From: Candidatus Dietzia intestinigallinarum
Lineage (GTDB): Bacteria; Actinomycetota; Actinomycetes; Mycobacteriales; Mycobacteriaceae
Length of the DNA: 64,000 nucleotides
Direction: 5' to 3'
Assembly (NCBI GenBank): GCA_019119875.1
Contig: DWWG01000234.1
Span: 16,803 to 80,802, forward strand
Shown: piece by piece, positions 20,463 through 31,004 of the stretch
Position numbering within the stretch: the first letter of the stretch is position 1
Layout of the letters: each line of letters begins with the position of its first letter
Notes under the pieces: model-generated
Told to the model about the DNA's origin: nothing
Seen by the model: only the letters and a program-made list of their open reading frames with translations
Databases searched by the model: none
Translations under genes and position numbers: made by a program

Positions 20463-21257
20463 TCAGCCCTGTCCGAACTCCGGGGCGCGCTTGTCGACGA
20501 ACGCGTTGACGCCCTCGATGCCGTCCGGCGAGACGGCCAGTCGCGCGATCGAATCCCGCTCGGCATCCAGCTGCGCGGACAGATCGGTGTCCTCGGCGGC
20601 GCGGAGCAGGGACTTGACGGCCGCGTACGACTCGGAGGGGCCGGCGGCGAGACGCACCGCCAGCGCGCGGGCGGCCTCGCCGACATCGCCCTCGACGAAG
20701 GTCGTGAGCATGCCGAGGGCGTACGCGCGGTCGCCGGACATGGGCTCGTTGCCGAGGATGAACGCACGCGCGGCGGACTGCCCGATCGCCCGGGGCAGGC
20801 GCCAGGACATGCCGCCGTCGGGGGAGAGGCCGATCCCGGGGTAGGCGGCCAACAGGCGGGTGTCGGAACCGCCCACCGAGAAATCGGCGGCCAGTGCGAG
20901 GGACAGCCCCGCGCCGGCCGCCCAGCCGGCCACCGCCGCGACGACGGGGACGGAGAGCTCGTCGAGCAGGCGGACGGCCTTGTGGAGCCGGTCCGCGAGC
21001 TCGCGGATGTGCTCGGAGCGATCGGACGCCGCGGCGAATCCGGCCACGTTCCCGCCGGCGCAGAAGTTCTTGCCGAGACCCACGAGCAGCACGGCGCGCG
21101 CGTCGATCTCGCCGGCGACGAGGGCGTCCAGAGCAGCCACCATCTGGGTCACCGCGTCGGAATCGAGCGCGTTGCCCTTGGCCTCCAACGAGACGGGGAG
21201 CGTCAGCACACCGCCCTCGAGAGTGACGAGGGGGGTGGTGGAGAGGTCAAAGGTCAT
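20463..21257 (-). CDS. enoyl-CoA hydratase/isomerase family protein
   Basis: GLGKNFCAGGNVAGFAA, LSVPVVAAVAGWAAGAGLSLALAADF; start corrected to ATG at 21257. Confidence 0.9.
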   Translation of the reverse strand: MTFDLSTTPLVTLEGGVLTLPVSLEAKGNALDSDAVTQMVAALDALVAGEIDARAVLLVGLGKNFCAGGNVAGFAAASDRSEHIRELADRLHKAVRLLDELSVPVVAAVAGWAAGAGLSLALAADFSVGGSDTRLLAAYPGIGLSPDGGMSWRLPRAIGQSAARAFILGNEPMSGDRAYALGMLTTFVEGDVGEAARALAVRLAAGPSESYAAVKSLLRAAEDTDLSAQLDAERDSIARLAVSPDGIEGVNAFVDKRAPEFGQG

Positions 21258-21386
21258 CGTGTCGGCTCCCGTGTGGTGCGCGCCGTCTCGGCCTGTTCGA
21301 CGGCTGTCGACTGGTGAGGGTACTAGGCTTGGCCGCGCCGGCCGCACGAGTCGGAGCAGTAGGGGTGTGAGGGCCGACGAGGAGGG

Positions 21387-23129
21387 GTGATGACGCAGGA
21401 GAGCACTCGTGTCGAGGACCGCCCGTCGACCCTCGACGCCCACGGGGTGTTGACGTGGGCCCGGCGCTGTGTCGAGCTGCTCGCCGAGCACCGTGAGGAG
21501 ATCAATTCACTCAACGTCTTCCCGGTGCCCGATTCCGACACCGGTACCAACCTCCTCTACACCATGAGAGCCGCTGTGGACCGTGCGGAGGGCGAGGAGG
21601 CCTGGATCACCGAGGGCGGAGGCACCGCGGGCGCGCGCGAGATCGCGGTGGCCCTGGGCCGTGGTGCCGTCCACGGGGCGCGCGGGAACTCCGGGGTGAT
21701 CCTGTCCCAGGTGCTCAGAGCGGTGGGCGAGGCCGCGACGTTCACCGTCGTCGACGCCGCCACCTACCGTCGTGCGCTGCGCACCGCCGTCACGCTCGTC
21801 GACAACGCGCTCAGCGACCCGGTCGAGGGAACCATCATCACCGTGCTGCGCGAGGCCGCCGCGGGGGCGGGACGATCCACGGCCACCTCCCTGGTGGAGG
21901 TGGCCCGGGCGGCGGCGGACACCGCCGCCGATGCTCTCGAGCGGACCACCGGGCAGCTGGCGGCCCTGCGCCGGGCCGGGGTCGTGGACGCCGGCGGGCG
22001 CGGCCTGTTGATCCTGCTCGACACCATGGTCGAGGTCCTGGGCGGCGAGCGTCCCGAGAGACCGGAATACGTGCTGCCCGCCGACCCGGCCGTTGCCGGC
22101 TGTCCGGCCGGTGCCGAGGTGGATCCGGGGTCGTCGGGGGCTGGTACCGACGCGCTCGCCGAGACCCGCTACGAGGTCATGTACTCGCTGACCCACTCCG
22201 ATGACGCGCGGGCGGACGAACTGCGTTCGGCGCTGCGCACCCTCGGCGACAGCGTGGTGGTGGTGGGGGACGGCGGCAGCGGCGGCAACGCCCGCTGGGC
22301 GGTCCACGTCCACACGGACGAGATCGGGCCGGCGATCGAGTCCGCGCTGCCCCTGGGGCGGATCACCGAGATCCGGGTGACCGACATGCTCGATCCGCTC
22401 GGTGAGGGGCGGGCGGACCCGACCGCGGCACACCGGCAGGGGCCGGTGGACCTTCCGGAGGCGCCGCGAGGCGGCACACCCACGCGCAAGGTCGTCGCTA
22501 TCGTGCGGCCGGGGCCGCTCGCGGAGCTGTTCACCGATGCCGGCGCGGTGACCGTCGACCCGGGGGATTCCGGTGACGGGGTGGTCGAGGCGATCCTGGC
22601 GGTGGACGCCGACGAGTTCCTCGTCCTGCCCAACGGTGAGCTGTCGCGGGCCCAGATCAGCTCGCTCGACGCAGCCCTTCGCGATGTCGGGTGGCACGCA
22701 CTGATCCTCCCGACCGCCTCGGTGGTGCAGGGACTGGCAGCACTGGCGGTCCACGACCCGTCGACCACGCTGTCGTTGGACGGTTTCGGGATGGCCGACG
22801 CGGCGGCGGCCACCCGTCACGCGCACGTGGTCCGGGCCGAGCAGGACGCACTGACACTGGTGGGCCGGTGCGCGGCGGGGGACCTGCTCGGGGTGATCGG
22901 CCACGATGTGGCGTTGATCGACCGGGACCCGGTGGCGTCGGTGTGCGCGATGGTCGACAGGATGCTCGCCGCCGGAGGGGAGCTGGTCACCGTCCTGTTG
23001 GGCGACGAGTACGACGAGTCGGCCACCCGGGACGTCCTGGACCGGCTCCGGAGCAGCCACCCGGAGGTCGAGGTGGTGGGCTACGGGGCCGGGCCCGGCA
23101 GGGTCGTGGCCTATGTCGGGGTCGAATGA
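21387..23129 (+). CDS. DAK2 domain protein (FakA-like fatty acid kinase ATP-binding subunit)
   Basis: INSLNVFPVPDSDTGTNLLYTM, GARGNSGVILSQVLRA, GGRGLLILLD. Confidence 0.9.
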   Translation: MMTQESTRVEDRPSTLDAHGVLTWARRCVELLAEHREEINSLNVFPVPDSDTGTNLLYTMRAAVDRAEGEEAWITEGGGTAGAREIAVALGRGAVHGARGNSGVILSQVLRAVGEAATFTVVDAATYRRALRTAVTLVDNALSDPVEGTIITVLREAAAGAGRSTATSLVEVARAAADTAADALERTTGQLAALRRAGVVDAGGRGLLILLDTMVEVLGGERPERPEYVLPADPAVAGCPAGAEVDPGSSGAGTDALAETRYEVMYSLTHSDDARADELRSALRTLGDSVVVVGDGGSGGNARWAVHVHTDEIGPAIESALPLGRITEIRVTDMLDPLGEGRADPTAAHRQGPVDLPEAPRGGTPTRKVVAIVRPGPLAELFTDAGAVTVDPGDSGDGVVEAILAVDADEFLVLPNGELSRAQISSLDAALRDVGWHALILPTASVVQGLAALAVHDPSTTLSLDGFGMADAAAATRHAHVVRAEQDALTLVGRCAAGDLLGVIGHDVALIDRDPVASVCAMVDRMLAAGGELVTVLLGDEYDESATRDVLDRLRSSHPEVEVVGYGAGPGRVVAYVGVE

Positions 23130-25426
23130 CCCCGCTCGCCACCACGGACACCCCGCTCGCCGAGGTCCTGGACCCGGAGCTCGCCGAACGGATCACCAAG
23201 GCCCTCGGGCATCGCACGGTCGGGGACCTGCTGCACACCCTGCCTCGCCGCCATCGCCAGCACGGCCAGCGCTACGACAGGCGGACACTGGCCGACGGCG
23301 AGCGCGTGACGGTGATCGGTACCGTCACCTCGTCCCGCTCGAAGGCCTACTCGGCCAGGAAGAGCGGCAAGACCCGCCAGATGCTGACGCTGACCGTCGA
23401 GGACGGCGGGACGGTGTTCCGGATCGTGTTCTTCGCCGGTGCCGTGATCAAGCACCTGCTCCCGGTGGGCACCCTGGCGATGTTCGACGGCACGGTGTCC
23501 CGTTTCCGCGGTCAGCTCGATCTCAAGCACCCGGAGTTCCTGGTGCTGCGCACCGCCTCGGGCCCCGCCGGGCAGCTTCGGGGTTCGGGGAACCTGGCCG
23601 CGCTGGCCGCACTGTCGGCGAAGGTGGAGGCCGAGGGCGGGGCGAGCCTGTTCGACCGCAAGTACCTGCCCGTGTACGCGGCGAAGGAGGGGGTGACCTC
23701 CTGGGATCTGTTCGGCGCGGTGGTGACGGTGTTGCGGGCGTTGGTGCCGGTCGTCGATCCGCTCGAGAAGTCGCTTCGCGATGCGGTGGGCCTGATGGAT
23801 CTCGACCGTGCGCTGCGTAAGGCACACCTCCCGGAGACCGAGGAGGAGAAGGAGGCGGCCGGGTACCGCCTGCGGTTCGACGAGGCGCTCGCGTTGCAGC
23901 TCCTGCTCGGGGCGCGGCGGCGCTTCGTGGCCCGTGACCCGGCGCCACCGAGCCCGGTGCGCCCCGACGGGATCCGTGCGGCGCTGCAGTCGCGGATGCC
24001 GTTCGAGCTCACGGCCGGCCAGCGGTCGGTGCTGGCGGACATCTCGGCGGATCTGAGCCGGGACGAGCCGATGAACCGCCTGCTGCAGGGCGAGGTGGGT
24101 TCCGGCAAGACCGTGGTGGCGCTGCTCGCCATGCTCCAGGTGATCGATGCCGGTCGGCAGTGCGTGCTGTTGGCGCCCACCGAGGTGCTGGCCACGCAGC
24201 ATCACCGGTCGTTGCACGCGATTCTCGGTGATCTCGCGGATGCGGGTCGGCTCGGGGCGGCGGACGAGGCGACGCGGGTGGTCCTGTTGACGGGCTCGAT
24301 GTCCACGGGGGAGCGTCGCCGGGCGCTTCTGGACATCGTCAGCGGGGAGGCCGGGATCATCGTGGGCACGCACGCGCTCATCCAGGACTCGGTCGACTTC
24401 TTCGACCTGGGTCTGGTGGTGGTGGACGAGCAGCACCGCTTCGGGGTGCGGCAGCGGGATCGCCTGCGCGCGAAGGGTCGCGAGGGGATGGTGCCGCACC
24501 TGCTGGTCATGACGGCCACTCCGATTCCACGGACCATCGCCATGACGGTGTTCGGCGATCTGGAGGTGTCGGAGCTGGCGGAGCTGCCGGGAGGTCGTAG
24601 GCCGATCTCGACATCCGTGGTGCCGGCCCGCGAGCGGCCGCGGTGGTTGGAGCGGACGTGGGAGCGGATCCGTGAGGAGGTGGCGGCCGGGAACCGGGCG
24701 TATGTGGTGTGCGCGCGGATCGACGCCGACGACGCGGCCGGCGCGTCCGCGTCACCGGAGGACGGTGGTGTCGGTGCGGGACAGGGCGACGACGACAAGG
24801 GCGGCGACAGACCCCCGCTGGTCGCGGCGGTGCAGCTCCACGAGCACCTGTCCTCCGGTCCGCTCGCCGGGCTGCGGGTCGGGCTCATGCACGGCCGGCT
24901 CCCGCCGGAGGAGAAGGACTCACGGATGGCCGCGTTCGCCGCCGGGGCTCTGGACGTGCTGGTCTCCACCACGGTCATCGAGGTCGGCGTGGACGTCCCG
25001 CAGGCCACGGTGATGGTGGTGATGGACGCGGAACGGTTCGGCGTGAGCCAGCTCCACCAGCTGCGGGGACGGGTGGGCCGTGGCGGAGAGCCCGGGCTGT
25101 GTCTGCTCGTGACCAACTCGGGTCTGTCGAGCCCGTCGATGGAGCGACTGTCGGCCGTGGCCGCGACCGCCGACGGCTTCGAACTGGCCCAGCTCGATCT
25201 CGTCCAACGCAGGGAGGGCGACGTGCTCGGCGACGCCCAGTCCGGTGTCCTGTCGTCGCTGAGGCTGCTCTCGGTGGTCGAGGACGGGGCGGTGATCGGG
25301 ATCGCCCGGGAGCACGCCGAGCGGCTGCTGGACGCCGACCCTGGCCTGACCCGGCACCCGGCCCTCGCCGAACGTGTCCGCAGGCTGGCGGGCTCCGAGG
25401 AGTCCGAGTACCTGTTCCGGTACTGA
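23126..25426 (+). CDS. recG: ATP-dependent DNA helicase RecG
   Basis: RLLQGEVGSGKTVVALLAML, VVVDEQHRFGVRQRD, MTATPIPRTIAMT, QLHQLRGRVGRG; ATGA overlap with DAK2 gene. Confidence 0.96.
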   Translation: MTPLATTDTPLAEVLDPELAERITKALGHRTVGDLLHTLPRRHRQHGQRYDRRTLADGERVTVIGTVTSSRSKAYSARKSGKTRQMLTLTVEDGGTVFRIVFFAGAVIKHLLPVGTLAMFDGTVSRFRGQLDLKHPEFLVLRTASGPAGQLRGSGNLAALAALSAKVEAEGGASLFDRKYLPVYAAKEGVTSWDLFGAVVTVLRALVPVVDPLEKSLRDAVGLMDLDRALRKAHLPETEEEKEAAGYRLRFDEALALQLLLGARRRFVARDPAPPSPVRPDGIRAALQSRMPFELTAGQRSVLADISADLSRDEPMNRLLQGEVGSGKTVVALLAMLQVIDAGRQCVLLAPTEVLATQHHRSLHAILGDLADAGRLGAADEATRVVLLTGSMSTGERRRALLDIVSGEAGIIVGTHALIQDSVDFFDLGLVVVDEQHRFGVRQRDRLRAKGREGMVPHLLVMTATPIPRTIAMTVFGDLEVSELAELPGGRRPISTSVVPARERPRWLERTWERIREEVAAGNRAYVVCARIDADDAAGASASPEDGGVGAGQGDDDKGGDRPPLVAAVQLHEHLSSGPLAGLRVGLMHGRLPPEEKDSRMAAFAAGALDVLVSTTVIEVGVDVPQATVMVVMDAERFGVSQLHQLRGRVGRGGEPGLCLLVTNSGLSSPSMERLSAVAATADGFELAQLDLVQRREGDVLGDAQSGVLSSLRLLSVVEDGAVIGIAREHAERLLDADPGLTRHPALAERVRRLAGSEESEYLFRY

Positions 25427-25474
25427 CCACGAGATGATGGGGAGCCACCCGTCAACCGAACGAGCAGGACAGTC

Positions 25475-26077
25475 ATGACCCGCATCATCGCCGGACGCCT
25501 CCGTGGTCTGTCGATCGCCGTGCCCCCGGCCGGGACGCGACCCACCACCGACAGGGTGCGTGAGGCGCTGTTCAGCGCGATCGTCAGCCGTGTGGATCTG
25601 GAGGGCGCCGCCGTACTCGATCTGTTCGCCGGATCGGGGGCGCTGGGGCTCGAGGCGGTCTCGCGGGGCGCCGACACCGCATGGTTCGTCGAGGAGAACG
25701 CGCGGGCCGTGGCCTGTCTGAAGAAGAACACGGCCGGGGTGGCGTCGGCGTCGTCGTCATCGTCGTCGGGTCCTGTCACGACGACTGTCAGGCGAACGGC
25801 GTTACCCGGCGCGGTCGAGGGGCGCTGCCCCGTGCCCGCCGGATTCGATCTGGTCCTGGCCGACCCCCCGTACGGCAGGTCGGCCGCGCTCGACGAGCCG
25901 ATCCTGGAGGCGCTCCGGGACGGCGGCTGGCTGGCGCCCGATGCGCTGGTGGTGTGGGAGAGGTCCAGGCGTGACCCGGCGGTGCGGTGGCCCGCCGGCT
26001 ACGATCCCCGGTTCGAGCGCACCTACGGGGAGACCACCGTGGAGATGGCCCGGGCTGTTGATACGGTCGGGCAATGA
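25475..26077 (+). CDS. rsmD: 16S rRNA (guanine966-N2)-methyltransferase
   Basis: RIIAGRLRGL, RPTTDRVREALFSAI, VLDLFAGSGALGLEAVSRGA, LVLADPPYG. Confidence 0.93.
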   Translation: MTRIIAGRLRGLSIAVPPAGTRPTTDRVREALFSAIVSRVDLEGAAVLDLFAGSGALGLEAVSRGADTAWFVEENARAVACLKKNTAGVASASSSSSSGPVTTTVRRTALPGAVEGRCPVPAGFDLVLADPPYGRSAALDEPILEALRDGGWLAPDALVVWERSRRDPAVRWPAGYDPRFERTYGETTVEMARAVDTVGQ

Positions 26078-26547
26078 CCACAGTCGTGTGCCCGGGCTCC
26101 TTCGACCCGGTGACCCTCGGCCACCTCGACATCTTCCGCCGCGCCGCGGAGCTGTTCGACGACGTGATCGTCTGCGTGGTGGCCAACCCTAACAAGCAGG
26201 GCACGTTCACCATCTCCGAGCGCAAGGCACTCATCGAGGAGGTCTGCGCCGACATCCCCGGGGTGCGGGTCGACAGCTTCTACGGGCTGCTCGTGGACTA
26301 CTGCCGCGAGCAGGGCGCCACCGCCGTGATCAAGGGGCTGCGCGACTCGACGGACTACGACTACGAACTGCCGATGGCGCACATGAACCGCTCCATCGCG
26401 GAGATCGACACGGTGTTCCTGCCCACGCGGTCCGACCTGTCGTTCGTCTCCTCGTCCCTGTGCCGCGAGGTCACCCGTCTCGGGGGCGACGTCTCCCACC
26501 TGCTGCCCGGGCCCGTCGCGACAGCCCTGAAGGAACGACTGGGCTGA
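26074..26547 (+). CDS. coaD: phosphopantetheine adenylyltransferase
   Basis: VVCPGSFDPVTLGHLDIFRRAA, IKGLRDSTDYDYELPMAHMNR. Confidence 0.96.
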   Translation: MTTVVCPGSFDPVTLGHLDIFRRAAELFDDVIVCVVANPNKQGTFTISERKALIEEVCADIPGVRVDSFYGLLVDYCREQGATAVIKGLRDSTDYDYELPMAHMNRSIAEIDTVFLPTRSDLSFVSSSLCREVTRLGGDVSHLLPGPVATALKERLG

Positions 26548-26735
26548 GGGGACGACCGGGCCCGACCGCCACGGCCCGCCCCGGTTTCCCGGTCGCGCGG
26601 AACCGATACCTCGGCGCCCCGGCATCCGCCCTCGTGCCCCGGAACAGCAGGACACACCGCCGCCGCACCGGCCGGCACGCGTGTGTTGCGGGCACACTGG
26701 TGGGACAAGAGTGACGAACCGGTGAAGGGACGAGC

Positions 26736-27527
26736 GTGTACCGAGTGTTCCAGGCCCTCGACGAGCTGAACGCGATGATCGAGGACGCCCGCAGTCTGCC
26801 CATGACCGCGAACTGCGTGGTTCCCCGTCACGAGTCGCTGCTGTTGCTGGACGACATCCGGGACTCGTTCCCCGGCGAGCTCGACGACGCCCAGGACGTG
26901 CTCGATCAGCGGGACCGGGTCCTGGCCGAGGCCGACGCCGCCGCCCGAGACACGGTCGCGGCCGCCGACGCCGAGGCCGAGCGCACCCTGCGGGAGGCGC
27001 GCGAGGACGCCGACGCGATGCTCGCCGACGCCAAGGCCCGCGCCGACCGCATGGTCTCCGAGGCCACCACGCACGCCGACGAACTCGTGGCAGAGGCCCG
27101 CGCCGACGCCTCCGAGATGCTGGAGCGTTCCCGACGCGACGCCGAGTCCACGACCGTCCGGGCCCGTGCCGAGGCCGAACGCCTCACCGAGCAGGCCAAC
27201 ATCCTCTACGACCGCACCATCACCGAGGCCCGCCAGGAGCAGCAGCGGATGCTGTCCGAATCCGAGGTCGTCCGCATCGCGGACGAGGAGGCGGCCCGCG
27301 TGCGCGACGCCGCGCACGCCGAGAGTGACCGGCGCCGCGAGGAGTGCGACGCCTACATCGACGAGAAGATGGCCCGGTTCGAGGAGTTCCTCGGCACCAC
27401 CATCCGCACCGTCTCCCGCGGACGCGAGGAGCTGCACGGCGTGGGCTCGTCGCTTCGCAGGGATCCCGCCGGGCGCCGTGCGGGGCGCGAGGGTGAGCCC
27501 TACGACGACGGGTACGGGGACTACTGA
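26736..27527 (+). CDS. DivIVA-like coiled-coil cell-division/cell-wall protein (SepIVA / Rv2927c type)
   Basis: N-terminal YRVFQALDELNAMIEDARSLPMTANCVVPRHESLLLLDDIRD followed by long Ala/Glu/Asp/Arg coiled coil; position upstream of DUF177-rnc. Confidence 0.82.
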   Translation: MYRVFQALDELNAMIEDARSLPMTANCVVPRHESLLLLDDIRDSFPGELDDAQDVLDQRDRVLAEADAAARDTVAAADAEAERTLREAREDADAMLADAKARADRMVSEATTHADELVAEARADASEMLERSRRDAESTTVRARAEAERLTEQANILYDRTITEARQEQQRMLSESEVVRIADEEAARVRDAAHAESDRRREECDAYIDEKMARFEEFLGTTIRTVSRGREELHGVGSSLRRDPAGRRAGREGEPYDDGYGDY

Positions 27528-27550
27528 CCCGGACGGGTAGTCTGCTGGGC

Positions 27551-28132
27551 GTGTCCACCACCTCCCGTCACCAGCACTCTCCGTCCGGGCCACTCGTGCT
27601 CGACACCCGCAACATCAGCCGGTCACCCGGCGCCATGACGCCGGTCCGGAAGACCGTCGAGGTGCCGACCCGGATCGGCGTCGAGATGATCGAGATCCCC
27701 GAGGGGGCCGAGCTCGACCTGGACCTGTTACTGACGTTCGTCGATGAGGGCATCCTCGTCACCGGGACCGCCACCGGGCGCGCGCAGGTCGAATGCGCCC
27801 GCTGCCTGGGGGAGTTCCGCACGAAGGTCGGTGTCGAGCTCACCGAGATGTACGCACTGGAGGGGAAGGCCGCGGCCGAGGGCGCGGAGGAGGACGAGGT
27901 CAGGCTGCTGGACGGCGACCTGCTGGACCTCGAGCCGGCGCTCATCGACGCCTTCGGCCTCGAGTTCCCGCTCTCGCCCACCTGCACCGACTACGGCCAC
28001 GCCGAGTGCATCAATCCCGACACCCCGCGCCCGGACGGGGTCTCCGGCGAGACGGAGGGGCGCATCGACCCACGATGGGCCGGACTGGCCGAGAAATTCG
28101 GCATCACCGGGACCGATGAGGGCCGCAGGTGA
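27551..28132 (+). CDS. DUF177 (YceD-like) protein
   Basis: [20 protein letters not shown]; position directly upstream of rnc. Confidence 0.85.
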   Translation: MSTTSRHQHSPSGPLVLDTRNISRSPGAMTPVRKTVEVPTRIGVEMIEIPEGAELDLDLLLTFVDEGILVTGTATGRAQVECARCLGEFRTKVGVELTEMYALEGKAAAEGAEEDEVRLLDGDLLDLEPALIDAFGLEFPLSPTCTDYGHAECINPDTPRPDGVSGETEGRIDPRWAGLAEKFGITGTDEGRR

Positions 28133-28827
28133 AGGACACGGCGGCCGCGCTGGGCGAGGTCCTCGGCGTCGACCTGCCCACGGAGCTGACCACCCAGGCG
28201 CTGACCCATCGCTCGTACGCCTACGAGAACGGCGGCCTGCCGCACAATGAGCGGCTCGAGTTCCTCGGCGACGCGGTACTCGAGCTGGTGGTGACCGAGT
28301 ACCTCTACCGCACCTACCCCGATCGACCCGAAGGGGACCTGGCCAAGATCAGGGCGAGCCTGGTCAACACCTACGCGCTGGCGGACATCGCCCGCGAACT
28401 CGGCCCCGGCGGGCTCGGTGCGCACCTGCGCCTGGGACGTGGTGAGGAGCTCACCGGCGGGCGCGACAAGCACTCGATCCTGGCCGACACGCTGGAGGCG
28501 GTGTTCGGCGCGGTCTACCTCACGCACGGGCTCGAGCCCGCGCGGACGTTGATCGAGCAGATCATCGGCGACAGACTCCGGGTGGTGCCCGACTTGGGGG
28601 CCGCGCTCGACTGGAAGACCAGTCTGCAGGAGAAGTGTGCCTCGCGCGGACTGCCCAAGGTGCACTACGACATCACCGCCACCGGCCCGGACCACGACAA
28701 GCGGTTCACCGCCGTGGTGCTCGTGGGGACGGACCGGCTCGGCGAAGGGACCGGCCGCACCAAGAAGGAAGCCGAACAGAAGGCCGCCGAGCAGGCCTGG
28801 GCGGCACTGGACCGGAAGACGGGCTGA
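28129..28827 (+). CDS. rnc: ribonuclease III
   Basis: [53 protein letters not shown], ds[23 protein letters not shown]. Confidence 0.96.
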   Translation: MKDTAAALGEVLGVDLPTELTTQALTHRSYAYENGGLPHNERLEFLGDAVLELVVTEYLYRTYPDRPEGDLAKIRASLVNTYALADIARELGPGGLGAHLRLGRGEELTGGRDKHSILADTLEAVFGAVYLTHGLEPARTLIEQIIGDRLRVVPDLGAALDWKTSLQEKCASRGLPKVHYDITATGPDHDKRFTAVVLVGTDRLGEGTGRTKKEAEQKAAEQAWAALDRKTG

Positions 28828-28833
28828 CGGACA

Positions 28834-29730
28834 GTGCCCGAACTGCCCGAGGTCGAGGTCGTCCGGCGAGGACTGTCCGATCACGTGGTGGGTCGACGGA
28901 TCACCACAGTCGAGGTGACCGGCGCCCGCACCGCGCGCCGCCAACCCGGAGGCCCCGCCGAGATCGTCGCCCGGCTCGAGGGCCGGACCGTCAGCGGTGC
29001 CGGGCGCCGGGGAAAATACCTGTGGCTGACCCTGGACCACGACCACGCAGCAGGCGCCGACTGCCTGCTCGTCCACCTCGGGATGAGCGGGCAGATGCTG
29101 GTGGTGGACGCCGGTGCGCCGCCGGTTCGCCACCTGCACGCCCGGGCCCACCTCGACGACGGCACCGAGCTGCGCTTCGTCGACCAGCGGACCTTCGGTG
29201 GATGGACGGTCGTGCCGCTGGCCGACGCGCTCGACGGCACCGGCGTTCTGCTCCCGGCACCGGCAGCCCACATCGCCGCGGACCCGTTCGAGGCGGGATT
29301 CGACGCCCGGGCGACGGCCCGGGTGATGCGGCGCCGGGACACCGAGATCAAACGACTCCTGCTCGACCAGACCGTCGTGTCCGGCATCGGGAACATCTAC
29401 GCCGACGAGGCCCTGTGGCGCTCCGGCGTACACGGGCGTCGACGCTCCGGCGCACTGACTCTGCGGGGCGTCGTCGACCTCCTCCGGCACGCCCGCGAGG
29501 TGATGGCCGATGCACTGGCCGCCGGCGGTACGTCCTTTGACGCGTTGTACGTCAACGTCAACGGCGCGTCCGGTTACTTCAGCAGGGAACTACATTCTTA
29601 TGGCCGGGAGGGGCAACCCTGCCGGCGATGCGGCACGCCGATCCGACGGGAAGCCTTCATGAACCGCAGTTCGTTCTACTGCCCGACGTGCCAGAGGTCA
29701 CCGAGACGGGCGCGCGCGAACAGGAACTGA
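28834..29730 (+). CDS. mutM: formamidopyrimidine-DNA glycosylase
   Basis: [14 protein letters not shown] start, [19 protein letters not shown]-terminal zinc finger [25 protein letters not shown]. Confidence 0.96.
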   Translation: MPELPEVEVVRRGLSDHVVGRRITTVEVTGARTARRQPGGPAEIVARLEGRTVSGAGRRGKYLWLTLDHDHAAGADCLLVHLGMSGQMLVVDAGAPPVRHLHARAHLDDGTELRFVDQRTFGGWTVVPLADALDGTGVLLPAPAAHIAADPFEAGFDARATARVMRRRDTEIKRLLLDQTVVSGIGNIYADEALWRSGVHGRRRSGALTLRGVVDLLRHAREVMADALAAGGTSFDALYVNVNGASGYFSRELHSYGREGQPCRRCGTPIRREAFMNRSSFYCPTCQRSPRRARANRN

Positions 29731-29770
29731 GGAAATCTGCTTCCGTGCGCGGGCGGTCAGTGCCTCGGGG

Positions 29771-30052
29771 TCAGGCCACCTCGTAGATCCGGATCTCGGG
29801 CTGTGCCTTCAGCAGTGGGGACAGGCCACCGACAACATCCTTGTTGAAGAGGTCGGTCGAGAGGTAGCTCTGCGCGTTTGCGGTCGTGTCGAAGCCGTGA
29901 AGCACCTGGACGTCCTCGGCGCGCACGAGCAGCTCCTTGCTGGTCGCCCCGGGGACGGTGTCGAGGAAGGGCTGCTTGTACTGGCTGTAGACGGAGGCGG
30001 CGGCCTCACGGTCGGCCTCGTCGACGGTCAGGGTGATTTCCAGGTAGGCCAT
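29771..30052 (-). CDS. small antibiotic-biosynthesis-monooxygenase-like (dimeric alpha/beta barrel) protein
   Basis: MAYLEITLTVDEADREAAASVYSQYKQPFLDTVPGATSKELLVRAEDVQVLHGFDTTANAQSYL; AGGGAGC RBS upstream. Confidence 0.6.
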   Translation of the reverse strand: MAYLEITLTVDEADREAAASVYSQYKQPFLDTVPGATSKELLVRAEDVQVLHGFDTTANAQSYLSTDLFNKDVVGGLSPLLKAQPEIRIYEVA

Positions 30053-30250
30053 GATCGGCTCCCTTCGTGGTGGGCTGAGCACGCGATCGGATTGACCGCG
30101 TGCCGATCACGCTAAGAGTCGGAGGGGCGTCCCGGTAGACGCGCGGACTGAATGCGGCGATAGCCTTCGTGAATGTCTCAGCGGGGCCGGACACTGGGCT
30201 GATCGGCGGCCACCGCGTGGCCTTCGGTCGAACGGGGTGGGGCGGTGTGG

Positions 30251-31003
30251 TCACGTGCGGGCGTCGGCGCGCTCGAGCACAAGGGTGTTCGCGGCGGCCA
30301 GCACGGCGGACAGCAGCAGCGACGAGGCGGCGATGGCGGCGAGGACGTCGCCCGTGATGTCGCCGGTGTCGGCGAAGGTCGCCGTACCGAGCTGGGCGGC
30401 GCGGCTCACCGCTCCGTAGGGGCTGACGAAGATCGCCGCGTCGACTCCGACCACCAGTAGGAACGCTGAGACGCCCGATCCGAGGAAGGCGATGGCGACT
30501 GGGGCGGCGAACGAGCGCATCTGCATCGACAGCCACGACTGCAATACCGCCACCGGGATGGAGGCGACGACGATGGCGATGGAGACGGCCAGGTACCGGG
30601 GAGGTAGGAGGCCGGGCAGCCCGAAGGCGAGCTCGCCCAGGGCGACGACGACGAGAACGGCCACGGCCTGCATGATCGCGGCGAGCACGGCGACGACGCC
30701 CGCTTTGGCCAACACGATCCGCAGCGAAGCCGTGGGGCCGGCCATGAGCGAGTTCCAGTTGCCGCCCAGGTGCTCCGCGCGCCAGACCAGGGAGGCGAGG
30801 ATCGCGATGCCCACCGAGAGGGGGAACAGCCCGTAGAAGACGAACGACCGCATCCACAGTGTGTGCCAGCCGTCCTCGAGCTCACCTCCGTCGATGAGTG
30901 TCATGATCGAGCCCGAGGCGACCATGACGACGGGCAGAAGAGTGACGACGGCCCAGCTGAGCGATCGCCTGAGCTTGATGAGCTCGGCGAAGAACGCATT
31001 CAT
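30251..31003 (-). CDS. ABC-2 type transporter permease (lantibiotic-immunity-like)
   Basis: Six hydrophobic segments, N-terminal FFAELIKLRRSLSWAVVTLLPVVMV typical of MutE/MutG-like permeases. Confidence 0.78.
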   Translation of the reverse strand: MNAFFAELIKLRRSLSWAVVTLLPVVMVASGSIMTLIDGGELEDGWHTLWMRSFVFYGLFPLSVGIAILASLVWRAEHLGGNWNSLMAGPTASLRIVLAKAGVVAVLAAIMQAVAVLVVVALGELAFGLPGLLPPRYLAVSIAIVVASIPVAVLQSWLSMQMRSFAAPVAIAFLGSGVSAFLLVVGVDAAIFVSPYGAVSRAAQLGTATFADTGDITGDVLAAIAASSLLLSAVLAAANTLVLERADART

Positions 31004-31004
31004 G

